DNA of 64,000 nucleotides from Nostoc sp. 'Lobaria pulmonaria (5183) cyanobiont' (GTDB lineage: Bacteria > Cyanobacteriota > Cyanobacteriia > Cyanobacteriales > Nostocaceae), in the NCBI RefSeq assembly GCF_002949795.1, contig NZ_CP026692.1:6432545-6496544 (forward strand). The letters run 5' to 3'. Numbering within the stretch: position 1 is the first letter of the stretch; the number at the start of each line of letters is the position of its first letter. The translations under genes were made by a program, and so were the position numbers. The notes under the pieces are model-generated. The model was not told where the DNA came from. It searched no databases and was given only the letters and a program-made list of their open reading frames with translations. Positions 24,448 through 33,705 of this stretch are shown one piece after another.

Positions 24448-24720
24448 ATGAATATTCTTGCTTGGATTGTTTTAGGTCTAATTGCTGGTGCGATCGCAAA
24501 GGCTATCTACCCCGGTCATCAAGGCGGCGGAATTTTAGCAACAATTTTATTAGGAATCGTTGGTGCTTTTATTGGTGGTAGTTTGGGTGTATTCTTCAGT
24601 ACAGGAAGCTTTGCTCTAGCGGCTCCCTCTTTGAGTATTCCCGGTATTGCAGTGGCAGTTCTTGGTGCAATTGTTGCAGTCTTCTTGTGGAACGCGTTAA
24701 CTAGCCGCAGTGCTTTGTAA
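24448..24720 (+). CDS. GlsB/YeaQ/YmgE-family membrane protein
   Basis: This 90-residue, very hydrophobic protein has Gly-rich transmembrane helices (ILAWIVLGLIAGAIAKAI, GGILATILLGIVGAFIGGSL, GIAVAVLGAIVAVFLWNAL) and the P-G-x-x-G-G-G-x-x-x-T motif (YPGHQGGGILATI) of the transglycosylase-associated GlsB/YeaQ family. It is found in the cytoplasmic membrane and is often stress-induced. The molecular role is unknown. It is monocistronic and ends before two inverted-repeat elements. Confidence 0.88.
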   Translation: MNILAWIVLGLIAGAIAKAIYPGHQGGGILATILLGIVGAFIGGSLGVFFSTGSFALAAPSLSIPGIAVAVLGAIVAVFLWNALTSRSAL

Positions 24721-24743
24721 TAATTTAAATTGAATTAACTAAT

Positions 24744-24789
24744 TTAGAACTTACGCAATTTTTGTCTTACCTGTCAATGTGTAAGTTCT
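24744..24789. repeat. Short inverted-repeat element (ACTTACGCAA type)
   Basis: AGAACTTAC...GTAAGTTCT ends enclose a 46-bp unit beginning AGAACTTACGCAA. Its ends resemble those of the 79-bp element at 54560-54638 (AGGACTTACGCAA). Probably a decayed miniature element. Confidence 0.4.
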
Positions 24790-24832
24790 GTTTATCAACA
24801 ATTCTTGACAAAATTTGCTGCTTGTCATGCTG

Positions 24833-24872
24833 ATAGCCTCAACATTATCAATCTGAATAATGTTGAGGCTAT
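24833..24872. terminator. Perfect 16-bp hairpin downstream of the GlsB-like gene
   Basis: ATAGCCTCAACATTAT (24833-24848) and its exact complement (24857-24872) flank an 8-nt loop, followed by GATTTTATTTTGG. It is 112 bp after the membrane protein gene and could terminate its transcript or be a palindromic repeat unit. Confidence 0.5.
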
Positions 24873-25890
24873 GATTTTATTTTGGATGCCCTATCTGTCG
24901 CAAACATTTTTTGAATTGGTATTAGAGAAGTCGTAAATCTCTGCCTTACAGGCTTATAAAGTCTGTGGCAACAACAGCAACAGCGTGTTAAATCGCAAAT
25001 TTTATACTTGTAATCTAACTTAATTTTATTTGGTGCATAGGCGTAGCCCATCATAGACATCGCCTGGTAGGATAATTAAAAACTTGGGTTAGCGATCTGC
25101 AATCTATTAGTTATACGTGTTTTATTTTAATTAAAGTTATATTTAAGACATACTACTAGTAGTGTGTCAACTACTAGTATTTAAGAACTTAATACTAGTA
25201 GTGTGTAAATAGATTAAGCTTGCCTCTGAGCTATTTGCTATGAAATTTAATGAAGAGGTAGTTACGATTCCCAGTGTACAACTTTGACAACTGTCCACAA
25301 TACTGTTGCGTGTCTCAAGCTCATGGTAATATTATCTTACTGTCAGGGAGATATTATTTTATACATTAATTTGTAACCATGCTGAAACAGCTAGTTAGGT
25401 GTGCTACCTCCAAAAAACAAAAAATTATTCAACCTACCCAGGAAATCACCAAAAGCCCTAATGTGCATAGCACAGAGGTTTTGAGAATCTGCTTATATAA
25501 GGTACTAAAAAGCTAACTAAGGCTCTTTTTTCGGAATCATCATAGCCAGCGAAAAAGGCATAAAACCCTCTTATGATGGCAAACAATTAGACAAGAGTAC
25601 ATAGAAAAGTTTTGACACAATGTCAAGAGTTTTTTGTATATGTAAAAATATCAAAAAGCCCAATTTGTATTGTCAATAAGACATTAACATTGTGTGTTTT
25701 ATTTAGATATTGATTCTCTTTGTGCTTAGTTACCTATATAGAAGTCCTATTTGATTAGTGAAAACTTAAGCTACGCTCGCTCAAATTAGGCAAACACTTA
25801 AATTTAACAAATAATTTAGGACTGCTAGATCAATCTCGATCTAGTAAACATTCGATTATTCACAAAGTCAGTAAGAGTAACAGGAAAAAC
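24873..25890. other. 1-kb AT-rich intergenic region with repeats
   Basis: No convincing gene is visible. Contents: an interspersed repeat near 25035-25065 (GGCGTAGCCCATCATAGACA), and a cluster near 25145-25215 in which the hexamer ACTAGT recurs (TACTAGTAGTGTGT twice, plus an inverted half), able to fold into a stem. The remainder is low-complexity AT-rich sequence that may hold the promoter of the 25891 gene. Confidence 0.5.
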
Positions 25891-26604
25891 ATGAATATCA
25901 TAGTTCGTTTGGTTGGAGCGATCGTTCTCCAAGTATCTGCGTTGGCTGCAATGTCTAGCATGGCAATGTCTGATGACAAGCCTTTTCACATCAATACCCA
26001 ACAGACTCCTGCTGTTTATCCACGGAAAACAACACAAATGTCTGATGACAAGCCCTTTCGCGTCAATACCCAACAGACTCCTGCTGTTTACCAACAAAAA
26101 ACAACACAGAGGATTTGCTCTTTAGATCCTATTGAAGATTTACTACCTCCACCACAAACAAAGGCAAATAATTCTTTGCTTTCTTACCTTGCTGAACAGG
26201 GTTTTACACAAAATAAAGAGGGTTCCTGGGTCTGTTATGCCAACGATCCTAAAAAAGAAGGACGTTATTTTACTTTATTTAAGGTCAAACAAGTTAATAG
26301 CAGGCTCATAGCAAGTTCTTTCCTAGATGAAGGCAGTCTGATTCAAGGGCAGGAAAATCGGAGCTTGGACTTCTTTATGATGCTGATTGAGCGTCATACG
26401 AATACTACTAAAGAGAACCGTCAAGGTATACGTAGATATCTACAAGCCTTCGTTTCCTTAGTCAAGGAAGGGAAGATCAAACCTACACGTCGTGGGTATC
26501 TTTTTGACCAACCAAACCGGGCGATAGTCTTATATCACACACTCTCATCAGGAAATCTCAAAGGTACAGGAATCACGATCAACATTTATTTAGCTAAGAG
26601 TTGA
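25891..26604 (+). CDS. Exported hypothetical protein with 24-residue duplication
   Basis: The 237-residue protein has a signal peptide (IVRLVGAIVLQVSALAAMSSMA). A tandem duplication follows: MSDDKPFHINTQQTPAVY and MSDDKPFRVNTQQTPAVY with their tails, an exact 24-residue (72-bp) period. Next are a Pro-rich spacer and a folded C-terminal domain (SLLSYLAEQGFTQNKEGSWV, GIRRYLQAFVSLVKEGKIKP). The protein is probably periplasmic or secreted. No family is recognised. It shares direction with the PEP-CTERM-type gene that follows, 114 bp away. Confidence 0.65.
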   Translation: MNIIVRLVGAIVLQVSALAAMSSMAMSDDKPFHINTQQTPAVYPRKTTQMSDDKPFRVNTQQTPAVYQQKTTQRICSLDPIEDLLPPPQTKANNSLLSYLAEQGFTQNKEGSWVCYANDPKKEGRYFTLFKVKQVNSRLIASSFLDEGSLIQGQENRSLDFFMMLIERHTNTTKENRQGIRRYLQAFVSLVKEGKIKPTRRGYLFDQPNRAIVLYHTLSSGNLKGTGITINIYLAKS

Positions 26605-26718
26605 ACTGGGGAGGAGGGGAGGCAAGGGAGGCAGGTGAAAATAATATATTCCTAACCAATGACAAATGACCAATGACCAATCCCCAATTAAATTGTTGTC
26701 GTCTAGTAGAGGTGCATC

Positions 26719-28062
26719 TTGCCTAAATCAATTGTTCAAAGAATTGCGATGCCGAAGGTAGTTCGCTTTGCAGCGATCGCATTTTCATCTGTTGCAGTAG
26801 TACTCACTACGTGTCAGTCTGCTTTTGCACAGTTAAATGTTGGACGTTATGGCATCCAACAAGGACTGGAGTCTGAGTATCTCCAGTACCAAATTAAGAA
26901 CCAGAATTTGAGCCAGATGCGAGTCATTCCTGGATGTGATGTGGGATTTGGTCTGACCTGCAATAAGACTGGATCGGTAATCCAACAATTAGTGGAGTTA
27001 AACAATGGGACTAGTTATCAAAACCTTCTGATCCGAGCAGCCGGTGGGGAGAAAAACTTCCAGAATTTCGCTAGCTTCTACGGCAATAATCCTAATCTCT
27101 CTGCGGTTCCTTACGCCTCATTTTGGAGAAACGCATCTCCCGCAATCATGGATGGATCTCAATACCTTCTTGGACAACCTTTTGGTCGCAATCCAGTAGA
27201 AGGACTCGGACTTGTAACCAAGCAGTTCTACTGGGCACCATACTCAGGAGTCAATGACTCTGTTAGCCTCCGTAATGGATTACTAGACCTGAAATTGTCA
27301 TACGGACGACTGCTGTTTGAAGAAGCCTCAAAAATTTCTAACATTCAAGAGCAGATTCAGTCTTTAGGTCTGTCGCCAGAGATGACAAATTTTTATTTAG
27401 ATAAAATCTCTACAGGCTTGGATGCGTTGAGTTCTGGAAATCAGAACCAACTCCAACAGAAGATTTTTGAAGTACTATCCTTTCCATACTCCGAAGATGG
27501 TGGGGAACTCGGACGCCCCAATAATGCGATTCCAGCGGAATTTAATCAGCTCTTAGGAGAAGATATCGCCGGAGATACTTTGCTAAGTGACAATCCACTA
27601 GCCTTGGATGGAGAAACAATAGCTTTTGATGCTTTCCCTGGCTCTACGGGAGATGTCTTGGTACCAGACAGTTCTAATTCCTTTCCACTTTGGCCAATAA
27701 TCGGAGTTGGAGGTCTTGGTTTAATTCTGCTTCTACTACTGGGTGGTGATAGTTCTTCAGCTCAACCACCTGTTTCTTCATCTCAACCACCTGTTTCTTC
27801 ATCTCCTCAACCACCTGCACCTGTTTCTCCAGGAAATGCACCTTTGTCTCTCAACAACAAAGGCGAATGCGATCTGACTCCCAGTGGTAATGGTTCTAAT
27901 CACACACAAATGATTGAAATTCCATGTAGTGTGACTCCTCAAAGCCCTACGGAAGTGAAAAAGGTAATGGAGCCATCAACGATCAAAGCGCTTGTATTGC
28001 TAATTGTTCTACTATGGATAGTCGGTAACAAACACCGAACTTTAAAAATCCGTCATTCGTAA
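26719..28062 (+). CDS. Exported protein with PEP-CTERM-like C-terminus
   Basis: The TTG at 26719 has AGAGGT 6 bases upstream; the ATG at 26749 is the alternative. The signal peptide ends near TTCQSAFAQ. A ~270-residue exported domain follows with Cys pairs (IPGCDVGFGLTCNKTG), then a hydrophobic segment (PLWPIIGVGGLGLILLLLLGG), a Pro/Ser tract (QPPVSSSQPPVSSS), and a C-terminal tripartite signal: VMEPSTIKAL, a transmembrane helix and a basic end (NKHRTLKIR). The motif M-E-P-S-T in place of V-P-E-P-S-T is a PEP-CTERM variant, implying exosortase-mediated surface display. The function is unknown. Confidence 0.65.
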   Translation: MPKSIVQRIAMPKVVRFAAIAFSSVAVVLTTCQSAFAQLNVGRYGIQQGLESEYLQYQIKNQNLSQMRVIPGCDVGFGLTCNKTGSVIQQLVELNNGTSYQNLLIRAAGGEKNFQNFASFYGNNPNLSAVPYASFWRNASPAIMDGSQYLLGQPFGRNPVEGLGLVTKQFYWAPYSGVNDSVSLRNGLLDLKLSYGRLLFEEASKISNIQEQIQSLGLSPEMTNFYLDKISTGLDALSSGNQNQLQQKIFEVLSFPYSEDGGELGRPNNAIPAEFNQLLGEDIAGDTLLSDNPLALDGETIAFDAFPGSTGDVLVPDSSNSFPLWPIIGVGGLGLILLLLLGGDSSSAQPPVSSSQPPVSSSPQPPAPVSPGNAPLSLNNKGECDLTPSGNGSNHTQMIEIPCSVTPQSPTEVKKVMEPSTIKALVLLIVLLWIVGNKHRTLKIRHS

Positions 28063-28346
28063 TTATGTTATATAAGGGGATTTAGCGAAAAGTTGGAGCG
28101 CTAGTTTCCAGCGATGTCTACGACGGGCTACGCCTACACGAGTCCGAGAGCATCAGGCTTAGAAAGAAATAATTAACCACTTAGGGTAGCACAGCTAACT
28201 GTACTACCCTACCCGTGTAACTGATTCAAATAAGAATCGCTATTATTACAATTTTGTAATTCAGACAAAGGGAAAGCTGTCATATTGGGCTGGTGTAATT
28301 AAAACTATCAACTCTTTCCAATCTCAGCAAAACAAGATTGATTGTT
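28063..28346. other. Intergenic region with interspersed repeat
   Basis: Holds an interspersed repeat at about 28112-28145 (GCGATGTCTACGACGGGCTA) and otherwise AT-rich sequence that probably carries the promoter of the lipoprotein/exporter genes. No coding signal is seen. Confidence 0.5.
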
Positions 28347-28697
28347 ATGATTATTCGTCAATTTCTAGCTTTGGCAGCCATTTCCCTCACGCTTGCAGCC
28401 TGTAGTCAAGCAGGCAGTAACCCGAATCTGACCTCCCAAAACCCCCCTCAAGCGGGTGAGCAAGTACCGCAAGGGAGGCGATCGCACCGCCAGATAGATT
28501 TTACCGCCGCAGCTCAAAAACTCGGTGTCACCGAAGCCAAGTTAAAAGAAGCTTTGGGAGTACCCACTAATCCAACTAATCCACCAGATGGAGAGCGTCG
28601 CCGTCCCGATCTGAAAGCGGCAGCTACAAAACTTGGTGTTACTGAAGAGAAATTGCGAGAAGCGTTGGGAATTCCCGCACGTCCTCCGAGCAATTAA
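28347..28697 (+). CDS. Small lipoprotein with two helical repeats
   Basis: ATG 28347 is chosen over an upstream TTG. A lipobox LTLAACS ends the signal peptide, so the mature protein should be lipid-anchored at the Cys (about residue 19). A Pro/Asn/Gln linker is followed by two near-identical units, DFTAAAQKLGVTEAKLKEAL and DLKAAATKLGVTEEKLREAL, each followed by G-[VI]-P. Such A-A-x-K-L-G-V-T repeats occur in small cyanobacterial exported proteins. It precedes the exporter operon by 68 bp, so it may be functionally linked. Confidence 0.7.
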   Translation: MIIRQFLALAAISLTLAACSQAGSNPNLTSQNPPQAGEQVPQGRRSHRQIDFTAAAQKLGVTEAKLKEALGVPTNPTNPPDGERRRPDLKAAATKLGVTEEKLREALGIPARPPSN

Positions 28698-28765
28698 TCA
28701 ATTGCTTGCAGGAATCGATCGCAACGACTCAATTGTTGTTTACAACCAAGGTGCATTCATAATAT

Positions 28766-30295
28766 ATGACACTTAATTCTCCCCAACAAATTACACTCAA
28801 GCCTTTTAAAGAAAGTTTGATAAAAGGCAAACTGACGAAATGGCTGATGGGATTATTGATACTCAGTTCACTCACAGGCGGTGGATACCTCATTTACCGT
28901 CAGACGGTGATTTCCTCCACTCAGTCAGCCAGAAGCAAAATGCAAACAGTCCCAGTCGAGCGAGAAACCTTACCGATTACCATCTCAGCCAACGGTACTG
29001 TTGAAGCTAAACAATCGACTAACGTTAGTCCCAAAAGTTCTGGACAGCTAAAGAAATTGCTCGTAGATGAAGGTGACTCTGTGAAAGCGGGGCAAATTCT
29101 GGCATACATGGATGATTCAAATCTACAAGGGCAACTAATTCAAGCACAGGGATCTCTGGCTTCTGCTCAAGCGAATTTGCAAAAAGCGATCGCTGGCAAT
29201 CGTCCTCAAGATATTGCTGCTTCACAGGCACAATTAGAACAAGCCCAAGCGACTTTAGAAAAAGCAGAAGCAGGTAATCGCTCTCAAGATATTGCTCAGG
29301 CTGATGCACGTTTAAAAATAGCTCTAGCAAGTTTAACAAAAGCCGAAGATGATTTGAGCCGCAATCAGCAACTATACAATGCTGGTGCTATTTCCCTTCA
29401 GACTTTAAACCAAAAACGCGCCGACAAGGATAGCGCGAAAGCTTCCGTAAATGAAACCCAGCAAGCGCTGGCATTGCAAAAAGCTGGATCGCGCAAAGAA
29501 GATATCGAGCAACTAAAGGCTGTGGTTAAGGAAAAACAGCAAGCTTTAGCACTACTAAAAGCCGGAAACCGCCAAGAAGATATTGATGCTGCACGCGCTC
29601 AAGTGACTCAGCAACAAGGCAGCCTAAAAACGATTCAAACACAAATTCAAGACACAGTAATTCGTGCCCCATTTAGTGGTATTGTGACTTCCAAGTATTC
29701 TGATCCAGGTGATTTCGTTACACCGACAACATCTGGGAGTTCGGTTTCGGGATCAACCTCTTCTTCGATTCTGTCGCTGGCATCAACTTATCAAGTTGTG
29801 GCAAATATTGCCGAAACCGACATTAGCAAAATTAAGCTAGGGCAGTCGGTAAGCATTACAGCCGATGCCTATCCTGACAAAACCTTTAAGGGAAAGGTTG
29901 CCCAGGTTGCGGCTCAGGCAACTGTGGCAACCAATGTTACCAGCGTTAAAGTCAAAGTGGATTTCACTGACCCTGAGACTCTCTTGCTTCCAAGCATGAA
30001 TGTTGATGCGAAATTCGATGCAGGCGAATTAAACAATGTGCTTGTTGTACCAACGGTAGCGATCGCTCGTCAGAGTAATGGTACTGGAGTGCAGGTGCTT
30101 ACGGAAAATGGCAGCACTCGATTTGTGCCAATTAAAACTGGAGCTACGGTAAATAACAAAACCGTTGTGCAATCCGGTTTACAAGGAAATGAAAAAGTTT
30201 TGGTGAGTGCGCCATCGAATTCTAACAAAAATAGTAATACTAACAGGGGTATTTCTCCTGGCGGTATGGGTGGCCCTCCTCCTGGTGGCCCTTAG
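28766..30295 (+). CDS. MacA/HlyD-type periplasmic adaptor
   Basis: The 509-residue protein has an N-terminal membrane anchor (about 25-45, LMGLLILSSLTGGGYLIYR), then the lipoyl-like half-motif (ANGTVEAKQSTNVSPKSSGQ), a long alpha-hairpin with internal repeats (NRPQDIAASQAQLEQAQATL and similar units), the second lipoyl half (VIRAPFSGIVTSKYSDPGDF) and a beta-barrel. It links an inner-membrane MacB-type ABC transporter to an outer-membrane channel. The order adaptor, permease, ATPase is that of MacAB/DevBCA-type operons. The C-terminus is Gly/Pro-rich. The partner permease is disrupted, so the system is probably inactive. Confidence 0.88.
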   Translation: MTLNSPQQITLKPFKESLIKGKLTKWLMGLLILSSLTGGGYLIYRQTVISSTQSARSKMQTVPVERETLPITISANGTVEAKQSTNVSPKSSGQLKKLLVDEGDSVKAGQILAYMDDSNLQGQLIQAQGSLASAQANLQKAIAGNRPQDIAASQAQLEQAQATLEKAEAGNRSQDIAQADARLKIALASLTKAEDDLSRNQQLYNAGAISLQTLNQKRADKDSAKASVNETQQALALQKAGSRKEDIEQLKAVVKEKQQALALLKAGNRQEDIDAARAQVTQQQGSLKTIQTQIQDTVIRAPFSGIVTSKYSDPGDFVTPTTSGSSVSGSTSSSILSLASTYQVVANIAETDISKIKLGQSVSITADAYPDKTFKGKVAQVAAQATVATNVTSVKVKVDFTDPETLLLPSMNVDAKFDAGELNNVLVVPTVAIARQSNGTGVQVLTENGSTRFVPIKTGATVNNKTVVQSGLQGNEKVLVSAPSNSNKNSNTNRGISPGGMGGPPPGGP

Positions 30296-30332
30296 TAAAG
30301 TTTTGCCTAAAAGCGTAGTTTAATACAGGAGA

Positions 30333-30521
30333 ACGCATTAACAATGCAAGCCGATACATTAAGAATGAAAGCCAACGCATTAACAATGCAAGCCGATACA
30401 TTAACAATGCAAGCCAACGCATTAACAATGCAAGCCAATACATTAACAATGCAAGCCGATACATTAACAATGCAAGTCGATGCATTAACAATGCAAGTCG
30501 ATACATTAACAATGCAAGTCG
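30333..30521 (+). repeat. Nine-copy 21-bp tandem repeat, copy 1
   Basis: Nine head-to-tail 21-bp units beginning [AT]CGCATTAACAAT or ATACATTAACAAT (consensus ends GCAAGCC[AG]) fill the space between adaptor and permease genes. The ORFs reading through it are artefacts of its length being a multiple of three. The same repeat, with the same flank 3' of it, occurs at 51538. Confidence 0.9.
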
Positions 30522-30554
30522 ATACATTAGACCTCTTGCACAAATGCAAAATTC

Positions 30555-30651
30555 GCCCTCATCCCCCAACCCCTTCTCCCAAAATTGGGAGAAGGGGAGC
30601 CAATTTCAAAGTCCCTCTCCCAACCTTGGGAGAGGGATTTAGGGTGAGGGC
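30555..30651. repeat. Interspersed repeat with inverted ends
   Basis: The unit begins GCCCTCATCCCCCAACCCC and ends TTTAGGGTGAGGGC, with internal hairpins TCTCCCAAAATTGGGAGA and CTCTCCCAACCTTGGGAGAG. It separates the 21-bp repeat array from its usual 3' flank, so it appears to have inserted into that element. Confidence 0.6.
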
Positions 30652-31945
30652 TTTTGATTCATGCCATTCGTCTATTAACAAAGCGGCCGATAAATGGCAT
30701 TGCAGAGTATGACCAAATTTAATTAGCTACGAATTAATAAAATGCTGTACTTAGATTTAGTGTCACAAGCAAAGTTTAGCAATGATCAAATTACGCAATC
30801 GCAAACCACTGGTTAAACAGGCATCTACTTTAATCCGCAGTTCTTCGGTATCAGCCGTTGAAATTTTGACAATGGCGTTGGAGACATTGTGGAGTAATAA
30901 ACTCCGCACTGCGCTAACAATGCTGGGTATTATCATTGGCATTATGGCAGTGATCGCTGTCACCGCCATTGGTCAAGGCACTCAAAAAGCAACCGAGCAA
31001 CAATTACAATCACTTGGAACCGACATTTTGCAAGTGCAAGCGGGTGCATCTAGAAGTGGTGCGGTGCAACAGGGTGCTGGGAGTGCTACGACATTGACTT
31101 TAGAAGATGCTGAGGCGATCGCGCAACAGGTTTTAGGGGTTGACCGAGTGTCGGCTATTCTGCAACAGTCTGCCCAAGTCGTCTATGGCGAAAACAACGA
31201 CTCGATGACGATTATTGGAACTGATGTCAATTATCCAGATGTACGCAACACCCATCCTCAAACAGGCAGATTTTTTACTGAGGAAGAAGTCAAGGCGGCA
31301 AAACCTCTGGCGGTTTTAGGCCCCACTGCACGCGATGAACTGCTGGGGTCAGGAAGTATTGCAGAAGGCGCACAAATCCGCATCTCTGGACAAACCTATG
31401 ATGTGATTGGCGTTATGGAGACGAAGGGAGCGCAAGGGCCACAAAACCCGGATGAACAAATTTATATCCCGCTTACCAATATGTCTGCTCGGCTAGTAGG
31501 AAATAATGCCGTTAAGGGAATTGCGATTCGAGGAATTTATGTCAAAGTCAAAAGCCAGGAACAGCTAGACGCTGCTCAGTATCAAACTACGAATCTCTTG
31601 CGGGTAAGACATGGCATTTATCCAGAGAAAGGAGATAAAGATGATTTTCGGACTGTAAATTCGGCTGATATCATCAACACTCTGACTAGTACATCTAAGC
31701 TTTTTACCGTAATGATAGTGGCGGTTGCGGTAATTTCTTTAATTGTTGGCGGTATTGGGATTGCCAATATCATGCTTGTGTCAGTGGTGGAACGAACGCG
31801 GGAAATCGGGATTCGCAAAGCGATTGGAGCGACTAGCACTGCGATTTTGAGCCAGTTTTTAGCCGAGGCAGTTGTGATTGCGGTAATTGGCGGGGTAATT
31901 GGTATCGGACTGGGAATTGCGATCGCCTTTGCCGCCCCTAGCTGT

Positions 31946-32797
31946 CTAATTGGTATTGAGAGCTTGAAACTCAAGCACAGTGAGAAGTTCTTGATGTTGA
32001 TTAACCAAAGCTTGTATTGCGCTAACTGGATTACGATGAAGACGACGTTTTTGTTGGCGAGGAGCTTCTGCCATTGCTAATCGACGACGTTGAGTTTTAT
32101 ACTCAGTTATAGGTACTTGCTGAATTTGTTCAAGTAGCTGTTTTTCATTCTCAGCAAAAAAGAGAACTTGATATTGCCCAAAATCACGCAATTCAACAGT
32201 TGATTTGCGCCCACTAATTCGCCTCTGATGGCGACGCAACTGGCTGAATTTTGACTCAATTTTGAGATTATCTGGCGGTAAACCAGGGATATCATAGCAG
32301 TGCAACAAATTAGCCCCGTATTTGTGCCACAGCAGTTGTAACTTTTTTTTGAGAGCAAATTGTGCCGGATTTTGTTGACTGTCAGGCACAAACTGTTGTA
32401 ATAACTCTTCCATCTTGCACCGGACTTGAAAGCTTGTTAAAGGTAATTTTGCAGCTTCTGTGATATAAGTCACATCATCTGTGTTACGACTGGTGTGTTC
32501 TGGATAGTGCAAACATTCGGCAATTCTTCGCAGCCACTTGTGCGCCTCTTCTAAATCCGATGCTACTGAACAATTAGTCAGTAAAGCAAGGTCCACCCAT
32601 ACTGACAATAGAGATAAATAATCTGTGTCAATTTCCCGGCATGGTAAACTACGTAGTATTTCTCCAATAACTGATAATTGTTGGTAGCCTTCAATACCTC
32701 CCCAATTAAAAGGTTTACGATTGGTACGATTTACACAATCCCGAATCGCAGCACGAATTTGGGATTCGACTGCCATTAACTCCGCATCTCTTGACAA
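31946..32797 (-). CDS. IS transposase, C-terminal frame
   Basis: The 283-residue frame opens with TTG at 32797 but is open further upstream, through the T6 tract (reading P-P-F-L-A-I-P-Y-L-S-R-D), in the -1 frame relative to the first part. It contains helical segments (LLSVWVDLALLTNCSVASDL, KIESKFSQLRRHQRRISGRK) including a candidate catalytic Glu in KIESKFSQLRRHQRR. The stop lies within the left inverted repeat. It is most likely made as a fusion with the N-terminal frame rather than alone. Confidence 0.7.
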   Translation of the reverse strand: MSRDAELMAVESQIRAAIRDCVNRTNRKPFNWGGIEGYQQLSVIGEILRSLPCREIDTDYLSLLSVWVDLALLTNCSVASDLEEAHKWLRRIAECLHYPEHTSRNTDDVTYITEAAKLPLTSFQVRCKMEELLQQFVPDSQQNPAQFALKKKLQLLWHKYGANLLHCYDIPGLPPDNLKIESKFSQLRRHQRRISGRKSTVELRDFGQYQVLFFAENEKQLLEQIQQVPITEYKTQRRRLAMAEAPRQQKRRLHRNPVSAIQALVNQHQELLTVLEFQALNTN

Positions 32798-32808
32798 ATA
32801 GGGAATTG

Positions 32809-33705
32809 CTAAAAAAGGGGGCTACTGTCTGGCTGTCTTAATTGATTTGGGTGAAGAAGTCTTTCTGAGCGATCTGGAACTTGTGGCAGCCCATCCAAAT
32901 CTGCCTTTAATTGCTGTCGGAGCTTTGTATCTAATGGCAGTACAGACTCACTCAAATTACTTAGAAAGTGGGCTTGACAACGCTGATGTGGTGCATTTGA
33001 CCAACTTGAATTCATTGCAGCAATGATTGCTGATTCCCCATCTGACAGCGTTGCTAGCACTGTAAAAGGTAATTCCTTATATGGTTGCAGCCATTCAATT
33101 AGCCGTTGTGCTTGTGCTTGTTGTAACTGAATTCCACTGACTGGTGTGCCACTTAGTACTTCGTACAATACATACAGCAAGGTTCCATGACCTTCGGGCT
33201 GTAAGGCATCAATTGCCCAAATTAAACCACCATGTTCATGGGCTGTGGCAGCTAATTTCTCCTGGGTATGTGCAATCGTTCCACCTAAGAGTGCTAGAAA
33301 TTGTCGATAGAGCTTGCCTACGTTCCTCTCGTTAATTTCAACACCACGCTGCTTTAATAAGCGTTGAATTTCTACCAACTGTTGATGCTCATGCTCATGT
33401 TGCCAACCTATAAATGCCAGCACATCTAGCCCGTAAGTGCTTTGAGGTAAACTATATTTTAGCACACCACAGGCTAAGTAGTGTTTACCAAAATATTCAC
33501 ATTGAGAGTTGGCACATTCTTTACCCTTGCCTGCCACAAACACTGCTCCATTTAAGGTTTGAATGGTTTTTCGCATGTGCCAAGATGGAAGGCTAACTAA
33601 TATTGTGTTGCAATGGATACACAATTCTCGCTCACATTTTACAATTATTCGTTTGGCATCCGGGAAATATCTTTGTGGGCGATGCCGAGGCTTTTTTTCG
33701 ATCAC
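32809..33705 (-). CDS. IS transposase, N-terminal frame
   Basis: The 298-residue frame has a Cys-rich zinc-binding N-terminus (VKCERELCIHCNTILV, GKGKECANSQCEYFG), a helical DNA-binding part (EIQRLLKQRGVEINERNVGK), and the catalytic core start: Asp in LIWAIDALQPEG, a second Asp in VLATLSDGESAI, and the C-x2-H segment APHQRCQAHFLSNL. It ends at TAG (32809) right after a T6 run on the coding strand, and the partner frame continues in the -1 frame, so a fusion by frameshifting is likely. Confidence 0.8.
   Translation of the reverse strand: MIEKKPRHRPQRYFPDAKRIIVKCERELCIHCNTILVSLPSWHMRKTIQTLNGAVFVAGKGKECANSQCEYFGKHYLACGVLKYSLPQSTYGLDVLAFIGWQHEHEHQQLVEIQRLLKQRGVEINERNVGKLYRQFLALLGGTIAHTQEKLAATAHEHGGLIWAIDALQPEGHGTLLYVLYEVLSGTPVSGIQLQQAQAQRLIEWLQPYKELPFTVLATLSDGESAIIAAMNSSWSNAPHQRCQAHFLSNLSESVLPLDTKLRQQLKADLDGLPQVPDRSERLLHPNQLRQPDSSPLF

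Noticed and set aside
30333-30521. CRISPR array
   Set aside because: Units are contiguous 21-bp tandem repeats with no variable spacers, and no cas gene is near.
30240-30712. ORFs over the 21-bp repeat arrays (also 51441-51740)
   Set aside because: A 21-bp unit is a multiple of three so frames stay open on both strands; no flanking coding signals.
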